Assembly (NCBI GenBank): GCA_944324735.1
Contig: CALUXL010000017.1
Coordinates: forward strand, 1 to 32,368
DNA from: an uncultured Elusimicrobiales bacterium
GTDB lineage: Bacteria; Elusimicrobiota; Elusimicrobia; Elusimicrobiales; Elusimicrobiaceae
Direction of reading: 5' to 3'
Length of the DNA: 32,368 nt
Within the stretch, counting starts at the first letter, position 1, and every line of letters starts with the position of its first letter. Position numbers and translations under genes: made by a program. This document shows, one piece after another, positions 13,631 to 21,942 of the stretch. Under the pieces are notes generated by a model. That model saw only the letters and a program-made list of their open reading frames with translations. It had not been told where the DNA came from and made no database searches.

Positions 13631-15679
13631 CTATTTGCTTAGCCCGATGGATTTAAGGAACGGCTTGTTGGAAACTTTGCGGCCTAAGAAATTTTCCACC
13701 ATTTCTTCTTCTTCCAGCGTGCCGCCGCGTTCCAAAATTTCCTTGCGGAATTTAAGCCCCGTCTGCGGATTGCGAAGGCCTGCTTTGGCAAACTCTCCAA
13801 AGAAATCTTCCGCAATTACTTCCGACCATAAATACCCGTAGTATCCGGCATCATACCCGCCCATCAAATGCCCAAAAGAGGCCTGCGGAATAGTGCCCGG
13901 CGTAAGCGGCAAAGCACTGCCGCGGATTTTTTTGGTTAATGAAAAATACAGTTTGGTAGAGTCCGGCGTTTTGGCGCGGGTATGCAAAGTCATATCATAC
14001 TGCGCAAAAAAGTTCTGCCGCAAATACTGCCCGCCGGCACCGTAATTTTTGGCGTCCAGCATACGTTTAATTAAATCATCCGGCAGCGGTTCGCCCGTTT
14101 TGTAATGTTTGCTGATGGATTTTAAGACGGACGGATCCCACGCCCAACGCTCCAGCATTTGGCTGGGCACTTCCACAAAATCCCCGCTTACATTCGTGCC
14201 GGACAAGGCCGAATATTTGGCCTTGGTAAGCGCATTGTGAAGCACGTGCCCAAACTCGTGAAATAAAGTTTCCACTTCGCTGTGTTTTAACAAGGAAGGA
14301 GTATCCTTGGAGGGTTTATTCATATTGGCCACAATGGCTACAAACGGGGTTTGGTAGGTGCCGTCTTCCTTCAGTTCGCCGGAGACCAAATCAAAACACG
14401 CGGCGTGTTTGTATTTGCCTTCGCGCGGGTATAAATCCATATAAAAATAGGCCAGCAGTTCTTTGTTTTGCGCGTCCACAATTTTAAAGGCTTTTACGTC
14501 CGGGTGCCAGGTGGGGATATCCGCCGGTTCAAACGCAATGCCAAATACCGTGCCAAAAAGTTCCAGCATGCCGTCCACCACTACCTGGGAAGGGAAATAT
14601 TCTTTTATTTTTTCGCTATCCAGTTCCAAATATTCTTTGCGGTATTTATTGCTCCAGTATCCGCTTTCCCACGCGGCCAGGGTTTTGGCCTTGCTGCCGG
14701 TTTTGGCGTTTTTGTAGGCAATGAGTTCTTTGTCTTCTTTTTTAGCCATGGGCTTTAATTTTTTTTCCAAATCTTTTAAGAAAGAGAAAACCGCTTCCGG
14801 GTTTTTGGCCATGCGGTTTTCCAAACGGGCGTGGGCATGGGTTTTATATCCAAGCAGTTTGGCAATTTTGCGCCGCAGGGTAACGGTGTTTTCCAGCAGG
14901 GTTACGTTTTCTTCCCCACCGCGGCGGTTGTATTTAAATTCCAGCGCTTGGCGGGCGGAGGCGTCTTCGGCGTTGAGCATAAAGGGTACATAGTCCGGGT
15001 AGTCCAGCGTAACCAGATATTTGCCGTCGGGCGTTTTTTCTAACTTATTGATGTAGTCTTCCCCCAGGCCGGCCAGCTGCTCTTTGGTAACGGGCAGAGG
15101 GTCTTTATATTCCTGCACGTTTTTATCAAACTTAATTACATATTCGGCTTTTTGTTTATTGAGGGCTTTAAAAGTTTCCAGGTCTTTGTCGTTCAAATCC
15201 ATACCGCTGTTTTTAAAACCAATTAGCATATCTTTTACCAGTTTGGCTTCTTCCCCCTCCAGTTTGGGGTGGGTGTCGGTATATTCGCGGATGGCGCGGT
15301 ACACGTCGCGCCGGGTGGCTACGTCCACCATATACTGGCTGATTTGCATTTGCAGGGCTAGGGCCGTGTCTCTAAATGCTTTATCCGGGGATACATAAGA
15401 TAAAAAACCGCTCATGCCCAGTGCGTCGCCATAGCGGTCAAAAGCTTTTTCGTAACCTAAAATGGTGTTTTCAAAGGTGCGCTCGGAAGCGGGGATGGCC
15501 ACCAAAGCGGCTAAGTCTTTTTCCAGCTGTTGGCGGGCGGCGGCTTCGGCCGGGGCCAGGTCTTCCTTGTTGTAATCAAAATGTAAAACGCCGTTTCTAA
15601 ACATGCTTTCCATACACATCACTCCCGAGGGCATCGCCCAAACCAGTAAAATCAGCAAAATTATTTTTGTCTTTTTCAT
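13631..15679 (-). CDS. Exported M3-family zinc oligopeptidase
   Basis: Zinc metallopeptidase of family M3 (thimet oligopeptidase / Dcp / OpdA type), cleaving short peptides. 682 residues. The zinc site is intact: HEFGH at residues 474-478 and the third ligand Glu503 in GDFVEVPSQ. The C-terminal FGHLMGGYDAGYYGYLWSEV is typical of M3A enzymes. Residues 1-22 form a signal peptide (IILLILLVWAMPSGVMC); the Cys at residue 22 might even serve as a lipidation site, though the preceding residues make a poor lipobox. Export suggests peptide degradation in the periplasm, as for Dcp-like enzymes. It is first in the operon, behind the promoter at 15697-15724. Confidence 0.93.
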   Translation of the reverse strand: MKKTKIILLILLVWAMPSGVMCMESMFRNGVLHFDYNKEDLAPAEAAARQQLEKDLAALVAIPASERTFENTILGYEKAFDRYGDALGMSGFLSYVSPDKAFRDTALALQMQISQYMVDVATRRDVYRAIREYTDTHPKLEGEEAKLVKDMLIGFKNSGMDLNDKDLETFKALNKQKAEYVIKFDKNVQEYKDPLPVTKEQLAGLGEDYINKLEKTPDGKYLVTLDYPDYVPFMLNAEDASARQALEFKYNRRGGEENVTLLENTVTLRRKIAKLLGYKTHAHARLENRMAKNPEAVFSFLKDLEKKLKPMAKKEDKELIAYKNAKTGSKAKTLAAWESGYWSNKYRKEYLELDSEKIKEYFPSQVVVDGMLELFGTVFGIAFEPADIPTWHPDVKAFKIVDAQNKELLAYFYMDLYPREGKYKHAACFDLVSGELKEDGTYQTPFVAIVANMNKPSKDTPSLLKHSEVETLFHEFGHVLHNALTKAKYSALSGTNVSGDFVEVPSQMLERWAWDPSVLKSISKHYKTGEPLPDDLIKRMLDAKNYGAGGQYLRQNFFAQYDMTLHTRAKTPDSTKLYFSLTKKIRGSALPLTPGTIPQASFGHLMGGYDAGYYGYLWSEVIAEDFFGEFAKAGLRNPQTGLKFRKEILERGGTLEEEEMVENFLGRKVSNKPFLKSIGLSK

Positions 15680-15696
15680 TGGAATATATTACACTT

Positions 15697-15724
15697 ATTG
15701 TATCGGTTTTGGAACCGTTTGTAA
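15697..15724 (-). promoter_or_regulatory. Putative promoter of the M3 peptidase operon
   Basis: Minus strand TTACAA (plus 15719-15724) and TACAAT (plus 15697-15702) with a 16-base spacer. A TAATAT box (plus 15686-15691) six bases before the ATG is an alternative that would give a leaderless mRNA. Confidence 0.5.
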
Positions 15725-15761
15725 CGGCAGAAAAGTCCGTACCCGGTTATAACGATAAAAT

Positions 15762-15791
15762 AAGGATTTTCCTTTTTTTATTTGTTATAAT
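15762..15791 (+). promoter_or_regulatory. Extended -10 promoter of the arginine decarboxylase operon
   Basis: TG-T-TATAAT with the -10 at 15786-15791 is a good extended -10 element about 30 bases before the first gene. Just upstream AAGGA-TTT-TCCTT (15762-15774) plus a T run forms a small terminator-like hairpin, which may insulate the promoter from upstream transcription. Confidence 0.5.
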
Positions 15792-15821
15792 TAATATTAT
15801 ATTAATTCACAATAGGAATTA

Positions 15822-16391
15822 GTGGAAAAAATAAAAATGTACGAAGCTTTTGTACCCAAAGAGATATTCCTTACCAAAGGAATCGGCAGACACAAAGAAA
15901 AACTGGCCAGCTTTGAAGAAGCGTTGAGAGACGCCAAAATTGCCAGCTTTAACTTAGTGCCTGTTTCCAGCATTTTCCCTCCCGGCTGCAAAACGGTACC
16001 TGTTGCTAAGGGCCTTAAAGAACTGCACTCGGGCCAAATTCTGCATTGCGTAATCAGCAGAAACACCAGCAACGAATACCGCCGCTTGATTTCCGCGTCC
16101 GTCGGTTTGGCTATTCCGAAAGAAGGCCAAAAAACCCACGGTTATATTTCGGAACATCACAGCTTTGGCGAAACGGACAAACAAGCCGGCGACTATGCCG
16201 AAGATTTGGCCGCCCTTATGCTTTCCACCACTTTGGGTATTGAGTTTGATAACAATACCACCTGGGACCAGAAAGAAGAAATCTGGCGCATGAGCGGCAA
16301 AATCGTCCGCACCACTAACATTACCCAATCCGCCATCTGCGTGGAAGGTATGTGGACCACCGTCGTCGCGGCTGCCGTATTTGTGAAATAA
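15822..16391 (+). CDS. Pyruvoyl-dependent arginine decarboxylase
   Basis: Decarboxylates arginine to agmatine using a pyruvoyl group made by self-cleavage, not PLP. 189 residues from the GTG at 15822, preceded by AGGA at 4 bases; an ATG at 15837 would give 184 residues and is also possible. The cleavage site is visible in NLVPVSSIFPPGC: Ser49-Ser50, where Ser50 would become the pyruvoyl group, as Ser53 does in the Methanocaldococcus jannaschii enzyme. The conserved GLAIP, HGYISEHH and final CVEGMWTTVVAAAVF also fit. The agmatinase gene follows after 16 bases, so the pair converts arginine to putrescine. The class was described in archaea and also occurs in scattered bacteria. Confidence 0.93.
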   Translation: MEKIKMYEAFVPKEIFLTKGIGRHKEKLASFEEALRDAKIASFNLVPVSSIFPPGCKTVPVAKGLKELHSGQILHCVISRNTSNEYRRLISASVGLAIPKEGQKTHGYISEHHSFGETDKQAGDYAEDLAALMLSTTLGIEFDNNTTWDQKEEIWRMSGKIVRTTNITQSAICVEGMWTTVVAAAVFVK

Positions 16392-16407
16392 TATCACCGG
16401 TAACATT

Positions 16408-17280
16408 GTGAGCGATAACGTACAAACTGATAAGTTTATGGGGCTAGAGAGCAAAAACAGCTCTCTGCCCCTTTGTAAATTTGCGGTAGTACCCGTTCCG
16501 TTTGAAAAAACGGTTTGTTACGGGCACGGCACCGCCAAAGGCCCCGCGGCCGTGATTGAAGCTTCCACCCAGATTGAACTTTGGGACGAAGAAACCAAAA
16601 CCGAAACCTGGGAACTGGGCATTCACACCTGCCCCGCGGTAAATTGCAAAGGCTCCACCAATACGGTTTTTAAAAATATTGATAAAACCGTGCGCAACCT
16701 GATGCAATACAAAGCCATTCCGTTTTATATCGGCGGGGAACACACGGTAACCCAAGCCTTGGCCCAGCCGTATATTGAAAAATATAAAGACTTGAGCATT
16801 CTGCACTTTGACGCCCATGCCGACTTGCGGGAAACCTTTGAAGGTACCCCCAAAAGCCACGCCTGCGCGTTATACCCGGCCAGCCGCCAGGTACCTGTGG
16901 TGCAGGTGGGGATTCGTTCCGTCGCCAGCGAAGAAAAGCAATACTGCAACGCCGGCAAAGTAACCACTTTTTTAATGCACGAAAACCGCGACATTAAAAA
17001 ATTGATCCCCCAAGTGCTTAAAAAATTAACAGATACGGTATACATCACCATTGACGTGGACGGGTTTGATCCCTCCGTCATCCCGGCTACGGGTACCCCG
17101 CAGCCCGGCGGTTTTATGTGGTATGAAGCGCTGGACTTGTTCCGCGAAGTCATTAAACACAAAAAAATCGTGGCGGTGGACGTGGTGGAAGCCTGCCAAA
17201 GAAAGGCAGACACTATTACGGAATTTAACGTATCTAAGTTAATTTACCGCTTAATGGGCTATTTGGCCGTAAAGAAATAA
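16408..17280 (+). CDS. speB: Agmatinase (ureohydrolase family)
   Basis: Manganese ureohydrolase, here most likely agmatine to putrescine plus urea. The 290 residues carry all metal ligands: His112 in GGEHT, Asp135/His137/Asp139 in DAHADLR, and Asp216/Asp218 in DVDGFDPS; SHA at 150-152 is also typical. The GTG at 16408 gives the full length; an ATG at 16438 is an alternative, and neither has a strong ribosome binding site. The pairing with pyruvoyl-dependent arginine decarboxylase decides for agmatinase over arginase or formimidoylglutamase. A strong terminator follows, so this is a complete two-gene operon. Confidence 0.93.
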   Translation: MSDNVQTDKFMGLESKNSSLPLCKFAVVPVPFEKTVCYGHGTAKGPAAVIEASTQIELWDEETKTETWELGIHTCPAVNCKGSTNTVFKNIDKTVRNLMQYKAIPFYIGGEHTVTQALAQPYIEKYKDLSILHFDAHADLRETFEGTPKSHACALYPASRQVPVVQVGIRSVASEEKQYCNAGKVTTFLMHENRDIKKLIPQVLKKLTDTVYITIDVDGFDPSVIPATGTPQPGGFMWYEALDLFREVIKHKKIVAVDVVEACQRKADTITEFNVSKLIYRLMGYLAVKK

Positions 17281-17300
17281 ACCCATTTAACCCTAAATAA

Positions 17301-17329
17301 AGCCCCGCTTGTAAAAAGCGGGGCTTTTT
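17301..17329 (+). terminator. Intrinsic terminator after speB
   Basis: Perfect 10-bp stem AGCCCCGCTT / AAGCGGGGCT (17301-17310 with 17316-17325), five-base loop, T run to 17329. An A-rich flank on the left may also serve the convergent beta-barrel pseudogene. Confidence 0.92.
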
Positions 17330-17357
17330 GCATGTGCGCCGTTTATGTAAATTTTGT

Positions 17358-18077
17358 TTAAAATAAATACGCCACTTTTAATAGGGCGGAAATATAGCCG
17401 TGGCGCTCTTTGCCGCTGGCACCGGGCAGGCTGTATTTGGCATTGTTAAACCAAAACGCCTGGTAGCGCATCTCCAGCCCCCAGGCAAAGTGCTCGGCAA
17501 ATTGTTTTTCCATCCCGAAACCTAAATAATAGGCAAAAGAGGTATCTTTGCCGGTGTATCTTTCGTGATTATGCACGGCAGGAAACAAGTTGTTTTCGGT
17601 TACTTCCAACGTGGCTTTGCTGCGGGCAATACCCGCGCCAAAAGGCACGTAAAAGCGAAAACCACTCTGCGGGTTGAGCGTAAAACGCCCCGCCGCCATG
17701 ATATTGTGCACGTCCATGCGGGTGTCTATATCCCGCTCCCACACGCCAAACGGCGGCAAAAAAATGCCGCGGGTTTGGGTGGCATCATCAAAGAAATTGC
17801 CATTATACTCAAGCCCCAGCGCCCAGCGCGGCTGGAAATGATATAAATATTGAACCCCGTAGGAACCGGCCAGGTTGCCCCATTCCAAAGCGTCGTTACC
17901 ATCGGAAAGAGGGTCCGCCTGTTGTTCCGTAAGGCCGGAGTGACCCAGTGCAACGGCTCCTCCCAAAAACACGCTTACAGATTATTTGGGAGCGGCTATT
18001 GCCTGCGCCTGTACGGGGGCAATATAAGATACTCCTAACAGCATCGCCACTAGGGCGGTGAACAGTTGTTTTTTCAT
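17358..18077 (-). pseudogene. Outer-membrane beta-barrel protein gene, interrupted by a stop codon
   Basis: A complete 240-codon frame from the ATG at 18075-18077 (GGAG ribosome binding site 9 bases before) to the stop at 17358, broken only by TAA at 17982-17984, codon 32. Codons 1-31 encode a signal peptide (LFTALVAMLLGVSYIAPVQA...); after the stop the frame continues SVSVFLGGAVALG and an amphipathic beta-strand series ending HGYISALLKVAYLF with the C-terminal Phe of outer-membrane proteins. That end resembles YHYLSALLKIGCRF of the barrel gene at 23339. A single C-to-T change (CAA to TAA) would explain it. A GTG at codon 36 could restart translation, but the product would lack export. Confidence 0.8.
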
Positions 18078-18187
18078 ACGTTTATTCTCCATGTCTACAC
18101 GAGTTGCTTTTTACATAAACGGCCCGTGCCCATAGACGGGCCCGGATGACTATGCAAAACGGTTTGGGGAAGCGTAATCTCCCCAAT
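18078..18187 (-). other. Upstream region of the barrel pseudogene with GC-rich hairpin
   Basis: GGCCCGT (18121-18127) pairs perfectly with ACGGGCC (18136-18142) around an 8-base loop, in the probable 5' region of the barrel gene. There is no U tract, so it is not a plain terminator; a leader structure is possible. I cannot place a convincing promoter. Confidence 0.3.
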
Positions 18188-18214
18188 AAAAAAACCCGTC
18201 AAAAGACGGGTTTT
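18188..18214 (-). terminator. Intrinsic terminator of the ankyrin lipoprotein gene
   Basis: AAAACCCGTC / GACGGGTTTT (18191-18200 with 18205-18214), a 10-bp stem with a four-base loop and A7 on the left, giving a U tract on the minus strand. It comes 5 bases after the stop codon. Confidence 0.88.
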
Positions 18215-18219
18215 AAATT

Positions 18220-19122
18220 TTATAACTTCGGGCACGGCACGGTGGAACCATCCGCCTTGCGGATAAAACATTCCCCCCGCCCGGCGCGCTTACGGGCAGC
18301 GGCTTTTTTGCGGGCCAGCAGGGCGGCATACTCCTCTACCCGGATTCTTTCCTCTTCCGCCACCAGTTTATCGGCCAACTCCTTCTGGCCGGATTTTAAA
18401 GCATAATAAGAGGCAGTATAGCCGTCTTTATCACGCTGGGTGGCATTGGCCCCTAACAAAAGCAAACTGGCGGCCAGTTTTTCTTTCCCCCGTTTTACAG
18501 CTACCAGCAAGGGGGCGTCTTCGTCACTATTGGGGCAGCCGTTAATGGGTAAAATATTGCGAATTAAAAGTGAATCCACCACCGTTTGGTTCTGGCTTAC
18601 ATAGGCCGCCGGCCAAAAACAACGGGAAGCAAAATCTGGAAAGGTTTGCGCTTTTTGCAGGAAATACTCAATCGACATTTCATTGGGATTATACGCAATC
18701 GCCCCGGATAAAGCCTGGTAAACTTCCTCGGCCTGGGCGTCGCCCGGTATTAAAAAGCGCACCAAATCCGGCGTCATCGTGCCGGCATACGCAATCCACA
18801 AGGGGCGGCCGTCTTTGCTTAAATCTTTACCGCTGGCACCGTGCTGTAATAAAAATTTTACACTGCGGTCATTATTTACCTGCAGGGCCACTTCCAACGG
18901 GCTTAACCCGGCGGAATTTAGTTCGTGCGGGTCGGCTCCTTGGTCAATTAAAATTTGCATCCAGGGTACATTGCCGGACGCGGCCGCATCATGTAAAGAC
19001 AACGCAGTTGAACTCTCCCCTTCCGAAGCCGTGCTTTGCGGGTTCTGCTGCATGGGAGTATCGGACTTGCCACACCCCACAGCAACCAGTAAACATAAAA
19101 TAAAAAAGAATGTGCGTTTCAT
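18220..19122 (-). CDS. Ankyrin-repeat lipoprotein
   Basis: A 300-residue lipoprotein with signal peptide and lipobox VAVGC (Cys at about residue 17). Residues about 42-110 are ankyrin repeats (LSLHDAAASGNVPWMQILIDQGADPHELNSAGLSPLEVAL...), with another at about 205-255 (APLLVAVKRGKEKLAASLLLLGANATQRDKDGYTASYYAL). Between them is a diverged region that may hold degenerate repeats. The last 45 residues form a charged helix (Glu/Arg/Ala) and a tail with two Cys (GECFIRKADGS...PCPKL). Ankyrin repeats mediate protein contacts; a surface or periplasmic binding role is likely, the partner unknown. It stands alone, between two terminators. Confidence 0.85.
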   Translation of the reverse strand: MKRTFFFILCLLVAVGCGKSDTPMQQNPQSTASEGESSTALSLHDAAASGNVPWMQILIDQGADPHELNSAGLSPLEVALQVNNDRSVKFLLQHGASGKDLSKDGRPLWIAYAGTMTPDLVRFLIPGDAQAEEVYQALSGAIAYNPNEMSIEYFLQKAQTFPDFASRCFWPAAYVSQNQTVVDSLLIRNILPINGCPNSDEDAPLLVAVKRGKEKLAASLLLLGANATQRDKDGYTASYYALKSGQKELADKLVAEEERIRVEEYAALLARKKAAARKRAGRGECFIRKADGSTVPCPKL

Positions 19123-19171
19123 AGTGGTTTTATATTATCCTATCAAACTCAAACCCCTTTGGCAAATAAAC

Positions 19172-19194
19172 AAAAATCCCGCCAAACGGCGGGA
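19172..19194 (-). terminator. Intrinsic terminator of the serS-TPR operon
   Basis: TCCCGCC / GGCGGGA (19177-19183 with 19188-19194), a four-base loop and an A5 run on the left giving the U tract for the minus strand. It lies 8 bases beyond the TPR gene stop. Confidence 0.85.
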
Positions 19195-19201
19195 TAAAAG
19201 T

Positions 19202-20386
19202 TTACAGCGGAGGGAGCGGCCCGGGATTGCCGCCCTGCGGCAATGTATAGGGCTCTTTTAATAGAGATTTGGCTAAATCGTCAAACCCCCATTTATCTTT
19301 AAACGATAAAACATATTTATATTGTTTCACCGCCAAATCACGCTCGCCCAATAAATCATACACCTGCCCCAGGCGCAGCTCGTTCCATAGTCCCCAACGG
19401 CTGACGGCCTGGTCTTTAAGCGCCTGGCGCCCTTGTTCAAACAAGGTACGCGCGCCCGCTATATCCCCCCGTGCCATGGCCGCCGTGCCTAAAGCAGTAT
19501 ACGCGCGGGAAATATAAATATCTTTATAAAACGGGTCCGTACCAATTAATTTTAAAAATTGGTTAGCCTGTTGGGTTACTTCGTCCAAGTTACCGGTTTC
19601 GTACAGGCAGATAATCTCCACATAGTGCATGAGCGGGTTATTGGGGTATTTGGCGCGCAGTTCGCGTATATATTCCAACGATTTTTGCGGATTATAATAT
19701 TTGCTGTCACGCACGTTTTGGATTTCAATTAAAATCAGTTTGGAACTGTCGGCCGTGAACATGGCCTTTTCACGCGAAAGGTTAAGCTGTTTTACCCCCT
19801 CGTCCGGGTTGCCTTTAATGGCCACAATTTTAGCCAATATTTTGATGACGGACGGCAAGGTTCCCGCGTAATACTGGTAAATACCCAGGCCAAAGTAAGC
19901 ATCGTAATAAGTGGGGTCCAACTCCAGGGATTTTTCCAAATTGGAAATGGCTTTGCGGCCGGAGAAATAGGCCGTTATCCAGCTGCGGTTGCGCATGCTG
20001 AACATGGCGCGCAGCCCATACAAAGCGCCAATACCCATATAGGCGTTGGGGTCATCGGGATGTTGTTTCATCCAGCGTTTAATGCCGGAGATGGAATCAT
20101 CCAAAATCTGTTCAAAAACTTTTTGTTGTTTTTCGTCGCTTTTTTCAAACTCGTATTCATAGCGGGACCAGGCAATCATCGCATTGCCAAAATGGGCAAA
20201 GGGATGATCGGGGTATTGGTCAAACACTTTTTGAATATTTTTTTGGGCGACGTCAAAATCCAGGCTATACACGCCGTTAATGCCTTCGCGCGCCTGGGCC
20301 ATTACATCGGGCGGAAGTTGAATTTCCGCATAAGACGGGGCGGCCAGTAACGCCGCCCCCACAAAACCAGCCAGCCACTTGCGCAT
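19202..20386 (-). CDS. Exported TPR-repeat protein
   Basis: A 394-residue protein with a signal peptide (AGFVGAALLAAPSYA, cleavage near residue 20) and TPR-like helical pairs over most of its length, for example LDFDVAQKNIQKVFDQYPDHP, AISNLEKSLELDPTYYDAYFGLG, ARTLFEQGRQALKD and DLLGERDLAVKQYKYVLS. The C-terminus is Gly/Pro-rich (GGNPGPLPPL). It starts one base inside the serS stop (TAATG), so translation is coupled; GAGG lies 11 bases upstream. Periplasmic TPR proteins act as scaffolds in envelope assembly; no more specific role can be read. It differs from the other TPR protein in the window in having repeats to the end. Confidence 0.85.
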   Translation of the reverse strand: MRKWLAGFVGAALLAAPSYAEIQLPPDVMAQAREGINGVYSLDFDVAQKNIQKVFDQYPDHPFAHFGNAMIAWSRYEYEFEKSDEKQQKVFEQILDDSISGIKRWMKQHPDDPNAYMGIGALYGLRAMFSMRNRSWITAYFSGRKAISNLEKSLELDPTYYDAYFGLGIYQYYAGTLPSVIKILAKIVAIKGNPDEGVKQLNLSREKAMFTADSSKLILIEIQNVRDSKYYNPQKSLEYIRELRAKYPNNPLMHYVEIICLYETGNLDEVTQQANQFLKLIGTDPFYKDIYISRAYTALGTAAMARGDIAGARTLFEQGRQALKDQAVSRWGLWNELRLGQVYDLLGERDLAVKQYKYVLSFKDKWGFDDLAKSLLKEPYTLPQGGNPGPLPPL

Positions 20387-21675
20387 TATTTTTTGGCCTC
20401 AATTTTGTCTTTGCCAAAATACGGGCGTAAAGCCTGCGGAATAATGACGGAACCGTCTTCCTGCTGGAAGTTTTCCAAAATGGCGGCAAACGTGCGGCCT
20501 ACAGCCAAGCCGCTGCCGTTCAAGGTGTGTACATATTCCAGCTTGCCCTGGGCGTTTTTAAAGCGCATGCCCATGCGGCGGGCCTGGAAGTCCAAGCAGT
20601 TGGAGCAGGAGGAAATTTCCCGGAAGCGGTTTTCGCTGGGCATCCATACTTCAATATCGTAGGTTTTGGCAGAGGAGAAACCAATATCCCCGCTGCACAG
20701 TTCCACCACGTGGTACGGCAGGCCCAACTCTTTTAATACTTCCTGTGCGTCTGACACCATAATTTCCAACATTTGGTAAGAATGCTGCGGGTGGGAAAGC
20801 ATCACCAGCTCCACCTTGTTAAATTGATGGTTGCGGATTAAACCGCGGGTGTCTTTACCATACGTGCCCGATTCTTTGCGAAAGCACGGCGTATACGCCG
20901 TTAATTTAATCGGCAGTTCCGCCTCGGCAATTACGCGGGTGCGGTTTAAGTTGGTAAGCGGAATTTCGGCCGTGGAAATTAAAAATTGTTTCGGCTCGCC
21001 CACCAGTTCATACATATCTTCGCGGAATTTGGGCAACTGGCCGGTACCCAGCAAAATTTCTTCGTTTACAATCACCGGGGGCAAAATTTCCGTATAACCC
21101 TTTTTGGCGTGCATATCCAACATAAAAGAAATAATGGCACGTTCCAGGCGGGCGCCGTCCCCCTTGTACAAAGCAAAGCGGCTGCCGGATAAAGAAGAAG
21201 CGGCGGCAAAATCCAAAATGCCCAGTTTTTCACCCACGCTTTGGTGGTCCAGCGGTTTAAAGTTAAATTTGGGCAAAGGAATGGTGCAGGGCAGATATTC
21301 CGGGTTATCCGCGTCGGACGTACCCACCGGGATATGTTCGTTGGGAATATTGGGGATAGACAAAAGCGTATCGTCAATTTGTTTTTTAAGCGGTTCCAGT
21401 TCCGCTTCTTTGGCGGCCATTTCTTCTTTTAATTTACCCACTTGGGCCATGGCTTCTTTGGCGGCTTCGTCGCCCTGTTCTTTTTTAATTTTGCCAATGC
21501 TTTTAGACATTTCGTTGCGTTTGGCGCGCAGCTCTTCCACCTTAGCTAACACCGTTTTGTATTTGGAGTACTGTTCCAACACGCCGTCAATTTGGGCGGC
21601 CAGTTCCGGCTTGCGCAAAGACAGGCGTTTTTTTACTTCTTCCGGGTTTGCAACGATATACTTAATGTCTAACAT
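20386..21675 (-). CDS. serS: Seryl-tRNA synthetase
   Basis: Class II aminoacyl-tRNA synthetase charging tRNA-Ser. 429 residues. The N-terminal antiparallel coiled-coil arm that grips tRNA-Ser runs from about 30 to 105 (many Lys/Glu, VEELRAKRNEMSKSIGKIKK). Catalytic core motifs follow: TAEIPLTNL, motif 2 YTPCFRKESGTYGKDTRGLIR, and motif 3 LNGSGLAVGRTFAAILENFQ. A good AGAGGT lies 5 bases before the ATG. It sits between two genes of unrelated envelope type in a run of minus-strand genes with small gaps, so it is probably read from the promoter of the CsgG-like gene as well as any of its own. Confidence 0.98.
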   Translation of the reverse strand: MLDIKYIVANPEEVKKRLSLRKPELAAQIDGVLEQYSKYKTVLAKVEELRAKRNEMSKSIGKIKKEQGDEAAKEAMAQVGKLKEEMAAKEAELEPLKKQIDDTLLSIPNIPNEHIPVGTSDADNPEYLPCTIPLPKFNFKPLDHQSVGEKLGILDFAAASSLSGSRFALYKGDGARLERAIISFMLDMHAKKGYTEILPPVIVNEEILLGTGQLPKFREDMYELVGEPKQFLISTAEIPLTNLNRTRVIAEAELPIKLTAYTPCFRKESGTYGKDTRGLIRNHQFNKVELVMLSHPQHSYQMLEIMVSDAQEVLKELGLPYHVVELCSGDIGFSSAKTYDIEVWMPSENRFREISSCSNCLDFQARRMGMRFKNAQGKLEYVHTLNGSGLAVGRTFAAILENFQQEDGSVIIPQALRPYFGKDKIEAKK

Positions 21676-21687
21676 AAATTACCTCTT

Positions 21688-21942
21688 TTACTCTTCTTCT
21701 TCTAATTGAATTAAATACGGCTCCGGGAAATACGGGCGGTATGGCTTTAAATTTTTGGAAGCGTACTCAATCGTAAGCGCCGTCAGCAAACGCGTGCTTA
21801 CCGGGGCAACGGAACTTTGCGCCGCCACCAACGCCGCCACCGCCAATACCACCAAAACGGTTACCGCTTTAAAAAAAATGAATATGGCCTCTGCACAAGC
21901 TTGGGCGTAGCCGCCCTCCAGGCCTTGGTTTTTGCGTTTCAT
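21688..21942 (-). CDS. Small single-pass membrane protein
   Basis: 84 residues from the ATG at 21940-21942; this start overlaps the stop of the CsgG-like gene as ATGA and gives a sensible protein, whereas longer starts would run over that gene. One strongly hydrophobic segment (about residues 20-43, AIFIFFKAVTVLVVLAVAALVAA) follows a short polar N-terminus, and the C-terminal half is soluble and ends in an acidic run (IQLEEEE). No known family recognised. The ATGA overlap implies translational coupling with, and perhaps a functional tie to, the CsgG-like lipoprotein. serS follows after 12 bases. Confidence 0.75.
   Translation of the reverse strand: MKRKNQGLEGGYAQACAEAIFIFFKAVTVLVVLAVAALVAAQSSVAPVSTRLLTALTIEYASKNLKPYRPYFPEPYLIQLEEEE

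Noticed and set aside
13042-15398. Long open frames on the plus strand opposite coaW and the M3 peptidase gene
   Set aside because: They lie wholly opposite strongly conserved enzymes, have no ribosome binding sites, and their translations show no domain.
17358-17972. Functional barrel protein starting at the GTG at 17970-17972
   Set aside because: It would lack the signal peptide, which is intact upstream in the same frame behind a good ribosome binding site, so a broken gene is the simpler reading.
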